Shown one piece after another: positions 6,170-11,470 of a stretch of 11,769 bases of DNA. Source of the stretch: Minisyncoccota bacterium. Its GTDB lineage: Bacteria > Patescibacteriota > Minisyncoccia > UBA6257 > 1-14-0-10-40-38. The notes beneath the pieces are model-generated. The model was not told the origin of the DNA. It searched no databases and saw nothing but the letters and a program-made list of their open reading frames with translations. The stretch covers positions 1 through 11,769 of the forward strand of contig JAGVPS010000094.1 in NCBI GenBank assembly GCA_020052135.1, in the 5' to 3' direction. Every line of letters begins with the position of its first letter. Position 1 is the stretch's first letter. A program made the position numbers and the translations under genes.

Positions 6170-6715
6170 ATGGATATATTTTCCCATGGGCTGTGGACCG
6201 CGGCCGCGTATAAAACAATCGAGCTTAGGCAAAAAAAGCACTTTAAGATTTGGTGGGCGGTATTTTTCAGTCTTGCTCCTGACCTCTTTTCATTTGGGAT
6301 ACTATTTACGACGCGACTCATTACACTTCGTCTTTTTCAGCCAGAATTCATCGACGACAAAGGATTGCATCCGGAGCTCGTACCTCAATACGTGCATATC
6401 CTTTATAACTGGACGCATAGCTTTGTTATCTTTGGGGCGGTATTCGGCTTAGTGTGGCTTTTTTTGAAAAGATCTTTTTGGGAACTTGGGGCATGGGGAT
6501 TCCATATTGCGAGCGATATTTTCACACATACCGACGCGTTCTTCCCGACGCCATTTCTATGGCCGTTCTTTGACTATCGCGCGAGCATCATTTCGTGGGC
6601 AAATCCTAATTTCCTCATCCCGAACTACATATTACTCGTGTCCATATATTGCATATTCTTTTTCATTATCAAAAAGAGAAAAGACGTGGTAAAATTAAAT
6701 CATGAATCCCGTTAG
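6170..6715 (+). CDS. YdjM/DUF457-like membrane-bound metal-dependent hydrolase
   Basis: A 181-residue integral membrane protein beginning MDIFSHGLWTAAAYK. Conserved polar residues sit in the pattern of the YdjM/DUF457 'membrane-bound metal-dependent hydrolase' family: SHG (H6), the PD pair at 37-38 after a helix, WTHS (H83) at the start of another helix, and FHIASDIFTH (H112, D116, H120). These His/Asp residues probably bind a metal near the membrane surface. Activity in this family is largely unproven. The ATG follows the DoxX stop directly (TAGATG). The last codons (ESR and stop) lie in the left arm of a 14-bp inverted repeat, so the 3' end may be set by that element. The hydrophobic C-terminus is followed by a basic tail (IKKRKDVVK). 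Confidence 0.7.
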   Translation: MDIFSHGLWTAAAYKTIELRQKKHFKIWWAVFFSLAPDLFSFGILFTTRLITLRLFQPEFIDDKGLHPELVPQYVHILYNWTHSFVIFGAVFGLVWLFLKRSFWELGAWGFHIASDIFTHTDAFFPTPFLWPFFDYRASIISWANPNFLIPNYILLVSIYCIFFFIIKKRKDVVKLNHESR

Positions 6716-6815
6716 AAGCCAGAGTCGTCTGATGGGGTGATTTACTCGTGTGGTACTATAATTAAAATAATTATGCAGGTTGTGGTGTTAAGCCAGAGCC
6801 TGCTTCTAACGGGAT
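6706..6815. repeat. 14-bp perfect inverted repeat spanning an intergenic region
   Basis: ATCCCGTTAGAAGC (6706-6719) is exactly complementary to GCTTCTAACGGGAT (6802-6815), with 82 bases between. The left arm covers the stop of the upstream gene; the right arm ends on the first two bases of the ATG of the basic-peptide gene (6814). Inside are the AT-rich hairpin ATAATTA-AAA-TAATTAT (6758-6774), a TATAAT, and the direct repeat AGCCAGAG (6717-6724 and 6791-6798) next to each arm. It could be a MITE-like element or a long-range RNA hairpin covering a start codon. No transposase is present. Confidence 0.7.
6757..6762 (+). promoter_or_regulatory. possible -10 element for the basic peptide-VIT1-acylphosphatase unit
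   Basis: A perfect TATAAT within the loop of the 6706-6815 inverted repeat. No matching -35 stands 16-18 bases upstream (a TTTACT occurs only 10 bases upstream), so the assignment rests on the hexamer and position. Transcription near 6769 would give a leader of about 45 bases containing only the right arm of the repeat. Confidence 0.35.
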
Positions 6816-6891
6816 GAATAAAAAACGAAATGTAGCGGGGAAGAAGCGCCGAAAGCGGCAGGGTAAAAAGATTTCTTTACGACACCGATAG
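6814..6891 (+). CDS. 25-residue highly basic peptide
   Basis: The frame reads MNKKRNVAGKKRRKRQ, then GKKISLRHR and a stop: 13 of 25 residues are Lys or Arg and one is His. The stop is 3 bases before the ATG of the VIT1-type gene, which suggests coupled translation. No strong Shine-Dalgarno is seen (AACGGG precedes). A peptide of this composition would bind RNA or DNA; tiny basic proteins of this kind occur among ribosome-associated proteins and in CPR genomes, but I cannot assign a family. It may be a truncated member of a longer basic protein family, or the leader of the transporter gene. A chance ORF of this length is possible; the composition and spacing argue somewhat for a real gene. Confidence 0.4.
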   Translation: MNKKRNVAGKKRRKRQGKKISLRHR

Positions 6892-6894
6892 ACC

Positions 6895-7617
6895 ATGCAG
6901 CCATCAACGCATTCAGAGCGAGTTCACGAGCTCCATCGTGGAAGGTATCTTCCCGATGTGGTCTATGGCGCGAATGACGGCATCATTACCACGTTTGCCG
7001 TGGTGGCTGGTGCGGCGGGCGCCTCTTTTTCCGCAGGAGCGATTATCGTGCTTGGTCTCGCGAACCTCCTCGCCGACGGCATTTCCATGGGGCTTTCTAA
7101 TTTTTTAGCGCTTCGTTCAAAGCGTGATTTTGATAGGGAACAACGGACACAAGAAGAGTGGGAGGTGGAACAATTTCCGGAGATAGAACGCAAGGAGGTT
7201 AAAGAAATTCTTGAGCGATGGGGGGTGACTGAACCGCACATCGAGCCCGTTATTGACGGCATTACAAAGGACAAGAAGCGATGGGTGGATCTGATGATGC
7301 TTGAAGAGTTAGGTATTATTGAGGAGGAGAAGGGGCCGCCTATCGCGCACGGCGTGACGACATTTCTGGCATTTTTGCTTGTTGGAGGGATGCCGCTTAT
7401 TCCGTATATATTTGGCGTGGCGCCCGAAGATCAGTTTGTCGTTTCCATAATCGCAACCGCCGTTTCTCTTTTTGTGGTGGGCGCGCTCCGATCACTCGTA
7501 ACCAAGCAATCATGGATTCGTTCAGGGTTTGAGATGCTTGGCGTGGGGGCGATTGCCGCGATTGCGGCATATGGGGTCGGCTATGCGGTAAAAACTGCAC
7601 TTGGCATTACGATATGA
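6895..7617 (+). CDS. VIT1/CCC1 family Fe2+/Mn2+ transporter
   Basis: A 240-residue membrane protein with the VIT family plan: YGANDGIITTFAVVAGAAGA in helix 1 (24-43), LANLLADGISMGLSNFLALRSK in helix 2 (55-76), a charged cytoplasmic helical metal-binding region rich in Glu (about 78-147, including QFPEIERKEVKEIL and RWVDLMMLEELGI), and three C-terminal helices (about 152-174, 181-202, 207-235). VIT1/CCC1 proteins export ferrous iron or manganese from the cytoplasm as H+ antiporters; in bacteria this serves metal detoxification. The length is complete. Its stop overlaps the acylphosphatase start as ATGA. There is no evident Shine-Dalgarno, and the basic-peptide ORF ends 3 bases before the start. 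Confidence 0.92.
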   Translation: MQPSTHSERVHELHRGRYLPDVVYGANDGIITTFAVVAGAAGASFSAGAIIVLGLANLLADGISMGLSNFLALRSKRDFDREQRTQEEWEVEQFPEIERKEVKEILERWGVTEPHIEPVIDGITKDKKRWVDLMMLEELGIIEEEKGPPIAHGVTTFLAFLLVGGMPLIPYIFGVAPEDQFVVSIIATAVSLFVVGALRSLVTKQSWIRSGFEMLGVGAIAAIAAYGVGYAVKTALGITI

Positions 7618-7886
7618 CAGAACACATAAACCTTTTTATATACGGCGACGTGCAGGGCGTTTTTTTTCGCCGCACGATAAAACACGAGGCGAGCCGGAGA
7701 GGCATCAAAGGGTTCATACAAAATAAACCTGATGGATCGGTATATTTGGAACTTGAAGGAGCTAAAGACGAAACAGCTTCATTTGTGGAATGGATTGAGG
7801 CAGGCGCGGACGGACACACGGTAAAACGGATAGATAGAGAAGCGGGCGCGTTTAAAGCGTTTGATGCATTTGAAATAAAGGAATAA
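7614..7886 (+). CDS. acyP: acylphosphatase
   Basis: A 90-residue protein, the standard length for acylphosphatase, which hydrolyses carboxyl-phosphate bonds such as acetyl phosphate or carbamoyl phosphate. The signature loop GDVQGVFFR (11-19) carries the phosphate-binding Arg19, and GFIQNKPDGSVYLELEG (33-49) carries the catalytic Asn37 before the D-G-x-V turn. The ferredoxin-like fold ends in the strand AFDAFEIKE; many members end in F-x-i-r/k. It overlaps the VIT gene by 4 bases (ATGA), so translation is coupled, although no functional link is known. The gene is followed within 7 bases by the terminator of the convergent minus-strand gene. Confidence 0.95.
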   Translation: MTEHINLFIYGDVQGVFFRRTIKHEASRRGIKGFIQNKPDGSVYLELEGAKDETASFVEWIEAGADGHTVKRIDREAGAFKAFDAFEIKE

Positions 7887-7892
7887 TTACGT

Positions 7893-7918
7893 AAAAAAGA
7901 TCCCCATCGGTATGGGGA
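7893..7918 (-). terminator. intrinsic terminator of the minus-strand zinc-ribbon gene
   Basis: The hairpin TCCCCAT-CGGT-ATGGGGA (7901-7918) has, on the minus strand, TC and then six T's immediately after it (7898-7893). It lies 21 bases past the stop of the minus-strand gene 7939-8508. On the plus strand there is no T run after the stem. Confidence 0.8.
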
Positions 7919-7938
7919 AGGAGGAAGAACGAAGCAGA

Positions 7939-8508
7939 TCACTGTGAGGGGGCGGCCACCTGAAGAGCGAGTTCCTCAACTTCTCGAGAAGTAACGCCTA
8001 CGAGGTGCGCGATCATGGAGCGTGGCAGTCTTCCGATAAAAGGTTGCGCGAGGGGACGCCAGTTCTCCGGGATGAGCGGATCATGGTAGCGCGTTGCGCC
8101 CTTGCAGCTCATCGCATTGCGATAGCTACCGAAGTGGAAGAGCAAGCTCCAGTGGAACGGCTCACCGTGAAGCTGTCGGAAATCATCAGGAGTTGGGAAG
8201 GGATCTTCCGCGCCGAGGAGGATCGTTATGACAGCCTCTCTCCGAGAAAGGGGGAGATAGGTATGCATCCCACTATCGCTCACAATGATGTCAACAGCGA
8301 GCAGATCATTGCATTTCGGGCAGGAAATGCGGGCGAACTTGTCTATGGGATCGGTTTCGACGACGAAGCTCACCACACTTTCGTTTTCATAGATTCTTCT
8401 GCAAGGCCTGCAGTACGCGGAAAGACCGTATGAGCTTCCGTACACCGCGTGAAAGAGTGCAACTCGAGCGGCGAAGATTATGGAATCTTCAGGTGGTAAT
8501 CCACTCAT
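7939..8508 (-). CDS. unrecognised zinc-ribbon protein
   Basis: A 189-residue protein. A four-cysteine zinc ribbon is visible: YCRPC (C33, C36) and SCPKC (C63, C66) about 27 residues apart, flanking strands such as SVVSFVVET. The C-terminal part (RLPRSMIAHLVGVTSREVEELALQVA) looks like a helix-turn-helix, which would suggest a DNA- or RNA-binding protein; this is inference. The middle (FPTPDDFRQLHGEPFHWSLLFHFGSYRNAMSCKGA) is not recognised. The strand choice is well supported: GGAG (8521-8518) lies 9 bases before the ATG, a sigma70-like promoter stands at 8567-8595, and an intrinsic terminator at 7893-7918. The opposite frame (8005-8433) lacks all of these. It is downstream of the secreted SdrD/B-domain gene but has its own promoter. 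Confidence 0.7.
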   Translation of the reverse strand: MSGLPPEDSIIFAARVALFHAVYGSSYGLSAYCRPCRRIYENESVVSFVVETDPIDKFARISCPKCNDLLAVDIIVSDSGMHTYLPLSRREAVITILLGAEDPFPTPDDFRQLHGEPFHWSLLFHFGSYRNAMSCKGATRYHDPLIPENWRPLAQPFIGRLPRSMIAHLVGVTSREVEELALQVAAPSQ

Positions 8509-8566
8509 TTTTTCAATCTCCGCAAAGAAGGGGAATAGGGCATGCTTTCAGTGGAGCGCTAAAAAC

Positions 8567-8595
8567 AGTCTAGTTTATGAAGTCCTAGCCGTCAA
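8567..8595 (-). promoter_or_regulatory. sigma70-type promoter for the zinc-ribbon gene
   Basis: On the minus strand: TTGACG (8595-8590), a 17-base spacer, TAGACT (8572-8567). The -35 matches at five and the -10 at four of six positions. The predicted start is near 8560, leaving about 50 bases before ATG 8508. It sits just past the stop of the gene upstream (8604). Confidence 0.6.
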
Positions 8596-8603
8596 AGAAA
8601 AGC

Positions 8604-9710
8604 TTATTCGATTTTTCCTATCCAGTGGTTTAGAAAATCAGCCTTATAGAGTGTTGAACCTGAAACTAGCGGAAGCGTGTAAGAGGGAAAACTTGGCGCG
8701 GTTTGTTCCCACTCGGGCGGGAGTACTTGGGATACGGTAGAGGTTCCGATAGCAAGCTTTGAAAATTCATATTTTCCTGACATGTCAGTAAGCATGGTGC
8801 TCTGCGATCCATCAGGGCGCGTGAGCACAATCGTCCAACCCGAAAGCGGCAATTCGCCGCGCTCCCAGAAACCCGTGGCATTTCGGTCGTGCACAACCGT
8901 TCCTTTAATGACGCCCATCTTATAGTTACCGAAGTCGCGCGTGTGGGTATCATTGGATTCTCCGAGAAGCACATAGCTTGCGGACATCGTACTCGTGGAA
9001 GCAGGTAAAGTTTGTATCCAACCTCGCACAGGTGTTTGGGTAATAACGTATTCTCCCAAACCTACATTTTTGAATTTATAGTTTCCGTTGTTATCATCCG
9101 TGATAACCACGCACGCATTACCGATAATAGTAGCGGTTTGACCCGCTTGCCCTGAAATACAAGTGATTGGCAGTGATCCATCAGATCGCCGGAGTCTGAT
9201 TTCTCGGCCGGGGAGATTCTTATCAATGGCGAGCGTATCGAATTTTCCATTCCCATTCATATCCTCGAAAGTTTTTCCTGTTATAGTAAACGCGTGAAAC
9301 ATGCCAAAATTAAGCCCAGAGGTCGTTGCTCCGGCGGCGACCTCCGCGACAAAGCCCAACACCTCAGGTCCGCAATGTGTGCCAGCCGGAGGCAGGGGCG
9401 CGGTTTGTTGCCAAAGATCTTCATGATCAAGACAAACCATGTGCGTGCCCACGGGAACATCGGTAAAAGTAAATATGCCATTGGCATCAGTGTTTACGAT
9501 GAACCACGGCAGATCTACCAGGTACATAGCCCAGTGCTCAACGCCTTTGTCGGCCGGATCTTTTAGCCCATCACCGTTTTCATCCTCAAAAACCATACCA
9601 CTTATGCTACCCGTATCCGCTACATCCGCGACAGCTCGCGGCAAGACGAGGCCGCTCCCCATAACTATGCTGAGGCCTATAAATACCGAAATAAAAAGTT
9701 TGTGTTTCAT
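8604..9710 (-). CDS. secreted protein with three SdrD/B-like domains
   Basis: A 368-residue protein. Residues 1-28 are a Sec signal peptide (KHK, a hydrophobic core, then PRAVA with likely cleavage after A28). Three tandem SdrD B-type (Cna-B-related) beta domains follow: about 35-137 beginning ISGMVFEDENGDGLKDPADKG; 142-264 beginning ITGKTFEDMNGNGKFD; and 266-362 beginning IKGTVVHDRNATGFWERGE. The first two keep the D-x-[ND]-x-[ND]-G calcium-binding loop, whereas in the third the acidic positions are largely lost. Each domain closes with an N/D-F-x element (LNFGMF, RDFGNYK, ADFLNHW). There is no LPxTG motif, C-terminal membrane helix or lipobox, so it should be released or held non-covalently. 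Such domains act as rigid spacers in surface adhesins. It diverges from dinB; no Shine-Dalgarno precedes ATG 9710. Confidence 0.85.
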   Translation of the reverse strand: MKHKLFISVFIGLSIVMGSGLVLPRAVADVADTGSISGMVFEDENGDGLKDPADKGVEHWAMYLVDLPWFIVNTDANGIFTFTDVPVGTHMVCLDHEDLWQQTAPLPPAGTHCGPEVLGFVAEVAAGATTSGLNFGMFHAFTITGKTFEDMNGNGKFDTLAIDKNLPGREIRLRRSDGSLPITCISGQAGQTATIIGNACVVITDDNNGNYKFKNVGLGEYVITQTPVRGWIQTLPASTSTMSASYVLLGESNDTHTRDFGNYKMGVIKGTVVHDRNATGFWERGELPLSGWTIVLTRPDGSQSTMLTDMSGKYEFSKLAIGTSTVSQVLPPEWEQTAPSFPSYTLPLVSGSTLYKADFLNHWIGKIE

Positions 9711-9723
9711 ATGTTGTCAATCT

Positions 9724-9742
9724 ATCACAACAATAATGTGAT
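9724..9742. promoter_or_regulatory. operator-like dyad between divergent genes
   Basis: ATCACA (9724-9729) and TGTGAT (9737-9742) form a 6-bp inverted repeat around a 7-base AT-rich centre, inside the 76-base gap between the divergent SdrD/B-domain gene and dinB. The symmetry and position fit a regulator site. The order of the half-sites is opposite to a CRP site (TGTGA then TCACA). No regulator is identified. Confidence 0.35.
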
Positions 9743-9755
9743 GCGCAATAGAGAG

Positions 9756-9764
9756 TTATCCACA
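9756..9764 (+). promoter_or_regulatory. DnaA-box match upstream of dinB
   Basis: TTATCCACA is a perfect match to the consensus DnaA box, 22 bases before the dinB ATG. A chance 9-base match is expected about once in ten windows of this size on both strands, so it is suggestive only. There is no cluster of boxes or AT-rich unwinding region to mark an origin. Confidence 0.35.
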
Positions 9765-9786
9765 CTCCGCATCCATATTAATACGT

Positions 9787-10944
9787 ATGACTAGAATCGT
9801 TCTCCACGTCGACATGGACGCTTTTTTCGCGGCTATTGAAGAGCGCGATAAGCCGCGGTTGAAAGGTGCTCCGATTGTGGTTGGTGCTGATCCTAAGGAC
9901 GGAAGAGGACGCGGAGTCGTCTCTACGGCAAACTACAAGGCCCGAGAATACGGCATTCATTCCGCGCAACCCATTTCCGAGGCATGGAGATTGAGCGAAG
10001 CGGCACACGGGCGCGGGCTTCCGCGGGCGGTTTTTATCGGAGGTAATTACCGCAGATACGTCGAAGTATCAGAGGCCATTATGGAATATCTGCGAACCGA
10101 GGCGGACGCCATAGAGCCGGCGAGTATAGATGAAGCATATATTGGAATGAAATTTCCCATTTCTAATTTTTCCGCCAACGGCGCCTGCCTGCCGGCCAGG
10201 CAGGGATCCTCCTTCGGAGGACAATTTCCAAAAAATCTCTGGGAAGAAGCGGAGATAAAAGCAAAGAAAATCAAAGCACATATCAAAAAAGAATTCGGGC
10301 TGACGTGCTCGATTGGAATTGGTCCGAATAAGCTCATTTCAAAAATTGCCGCGGGAGCACAAAAACCTGATGGGCTTACTATCGTACACGCACACCAGGC
10401 TCAGTCTTTTTTACACCCCCAATCGGTGCGTATCTTTCCGGGCGTGGGGCCAAAAATGGAGGAGCAATTGCATCGGTTACATATATATACGGTAGAGGAC
10501 CTTTCAAAATTTCGAGAAGATGAACTTACTCAGCGATTTGGCACATGGGGAACTTCTTTATATAAAAAAGCGCGCGGTATTGATGAAAGTCCGATTGTTG
10601 AAGCATATGAGACAAAATCCACAGGAGAGCAGGAAACGTTTGAGGAAGATTCATTAGACGCGCCTTTTTTGGTAGCGAGGCTTCTCTCGCTGTCGTTTGC
10701 CGTTGGCGAAGGGCTACGGAGAAAAAATCTCCGGGGAAAAACCATCTCTTTGACTGTTCGTTTTGCAAACTTCGAAACGATGACTCGGGCGCGCACGCTT
10801 TCAGAGCCTGTGGCTGACGGCAAGCGGATTGCTGAAGTTGCTCTCCAGCTTTTTATGCCTTTCTTGGATGCGCGGGAAAATCCCCAGAGGCGCCGTATTC
10901 GGTTAGTGGGTGTTCGAGTAGAAAAGCTCACGGGGAAAAAATGA
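9787..10944 (+). CDS. dinB: DNA polymerase IV (Y-family), with in-frame insertion
   Basis: Pol IV performs error-prone translesion synthesis. The 385-residue protein has the catalytic HVDMDAFFAAIEE (D9, D11; steric-gate Phe at 13), GVVSTANYKAREYGI (43-57), the second catalytic site SIDEAY (113-118, D115/E116), GLTCSIGIGPNKLISKIAA (171-189), the helix-hairpin-helix PGVGPKMEEQL in the thumb, and a complete little-finger domain. Between SIDEAYIGM and EEAEIKAKKIK lies a stretch not typical of DinB, partly encoded by a compound palindromic element (10173-10221, residues 129-145, NGACLPARQGSSFGG). The frame is kept and catalytic residues are intact, so it is probably active with a longer palm-surface loop. 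The C-terminus (VEKLTGKK) lacks a clear beta-clamp binding pentapeptide. It diverges from the SdrD/B gene. Confidence 0.96.
   Translation: MTRIVLHVDMDAFFAAIEERDKPRLKGAPIVVGADPKDGRGRGVVSTANYKAREYGIHSAQPISEAWRLSEAAHGRGLPRAVFIGGNYRRYVEVSEAIMEYLRTEADAIEPASIDEAYIGMKFPISNFSANGACLPARQGSSFGGQFPKNLWEEAEIKAKKIKAHIKKEFGLTCSIGIGPNKLISKIAAGAQKPDGLTIVHAHQAQSFLHPQSVRIFPGVGPKMEEQLHRLHIYTVEDLSKFREDELTQRFGTWGTSLYKKARGIDESPIVEAYETKSTGEQETFEEDSLDAPFLVARLLSLSFAVGEGLRRKNLRGKTISLTVRFANFETMTRARTLSEPVADGKRIAEVALQLFMPFLDARENPQRRRIRLVGVRVEKLTGKK
10173..10221. repeat. compound three-hairpin palindromic element inside dinB
   Basis: Three adjacent inverted repeats: CGCC-AAC-GGCG (10173-10183); CCTGCCTG (10184-10191) and CAGGCAGG (10197-10204) around CCGGC; and TCCTCC-TTC-GGAGGA (10207-10221). 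Together they encode about residues 129-145 of DinB, including CLPARQGSSFGG. The last hairpin with the preceding GGA corresponds to the msrA element core, in the same reading frame. Confidence 0.8.
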
Positions 10945-11058
10945 AACTTCGCCACGGGGTATGCGGCGGGGATTTAATAACAATCAAATTTTTGTTCTGC
11001 GGGCTTTGTAGAGTAAAAATATCACACCCGAGAAGCTCGTACCGTTGTCCGCTCTTTT

Positions 11059-11087
11059 TTTAGTATGGCGTTATTTATGTGTATACT
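11059..11087 (+). promoter_or_regulatory. possible promoter for the DoxX-like gene
   Basis: TTTAGT (11059-11064), a 17-base spacer, TATACT (11082-11087). The -10 is good and the -35 weak. The predicted start (about 11094) falls right before the start codons at 11096 and 11099, implying a very short leader. The rest of the 150-base gap after dinB (10945-11095) shows only weak stems and a T run (11055-11061) without a convincing terminator hairpin. Confidence 0.35.
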
Positions 11088-11098
11088 TGAGAGGTATG

Positions 11099-11470
11099 AT
11101 GTGGAAGACGCAACCGGGGATATTGTTCATACAAATTGGCCTTGCCTTTAGCTTTGTATACGCCGCGGTAGGTGGTTTTTCAAAGCCCGAAAACTGGATT
11201 GGATGGTTTCCGAGGGGTGTTCGGGGGCTGTTTCCTTTCGGCGACAATGGACTCCTGATACTATTTGGCATTGTCGAGATGTTAATCGCGCTCTGGCTTG
11301 TATCAGGATGGAAGCTCGAGATATCTGCGTTTGTGGCCGCGGCATTTTTCTTTGGCATTACCATCGCCAATTGGTCTTCTATGGATATTGTGTTTCGTGA
11401 TATTGCTCTTGGTCTTGTTGCCTGTGGGGTAGCCATTATAACCAGGAAGAACATCCCCCGTACTCGATGA
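11099..11470 (+). CDS. DoxX-like four-helix membrane protein
   Basis: A 123-residue hydrophobic protein from ATG 11099. An upstream TTG (11045) and ATG 11096 are in frame; I prefer 11099 because GAGAGG (11089-11094) has 4 bases of spacing to it. Four membrane helices are expected: GILFIQIGLAFSFVYAAVGGF, then NGLLILFGIVEMLIALWLV, then EISAFVAAAFFFGITIANW, then IALGLVACGVAIIT. The pattern of helix 1, an aromatic polar loop with SKPENWIGWFP, a helix with G-x-x-E-M, and a final FRDIALGL helix is that of DoxX-like proteins common in CPR bacteria. Family members are linked to quinone redox chemistry, but function here is unknown. Its stop overlaps the next ATG (ATGA). Confidence 0.7.
   Translation: MWKTQPGILFIQIGLAFSFVYAAVGGFSKPENWIGWFPRGVRGLFPFGDNGLLILFGIVEMLIALWLVSGWKLEISAFVAAAFFFGITIANWSSMDIVFRDIALGLVACGVAIITRKNIPRTR

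Noticed and set aside
8005..8433. Plus-strand ORF of 142 codons
   Set aside because: It is the shadow of the minus-strand zinc-ribbon gene, which has its own promoter, GGAG and terminator.
4171..10209. GGATCC sites in both palindromic elements as cloning linkers or assembly artefacts
   Set aside because: The flanking stems differ by a compensatory pair and sit in an open reading frame; linkers would be identical and would not covary.
10945..11061. T run at 11055-11061 as the dinB terminator
   Set aside because: Only a 4-bp stem (CGAG-AAG-CTCG) stands upstream, too weak and too far from the T run.
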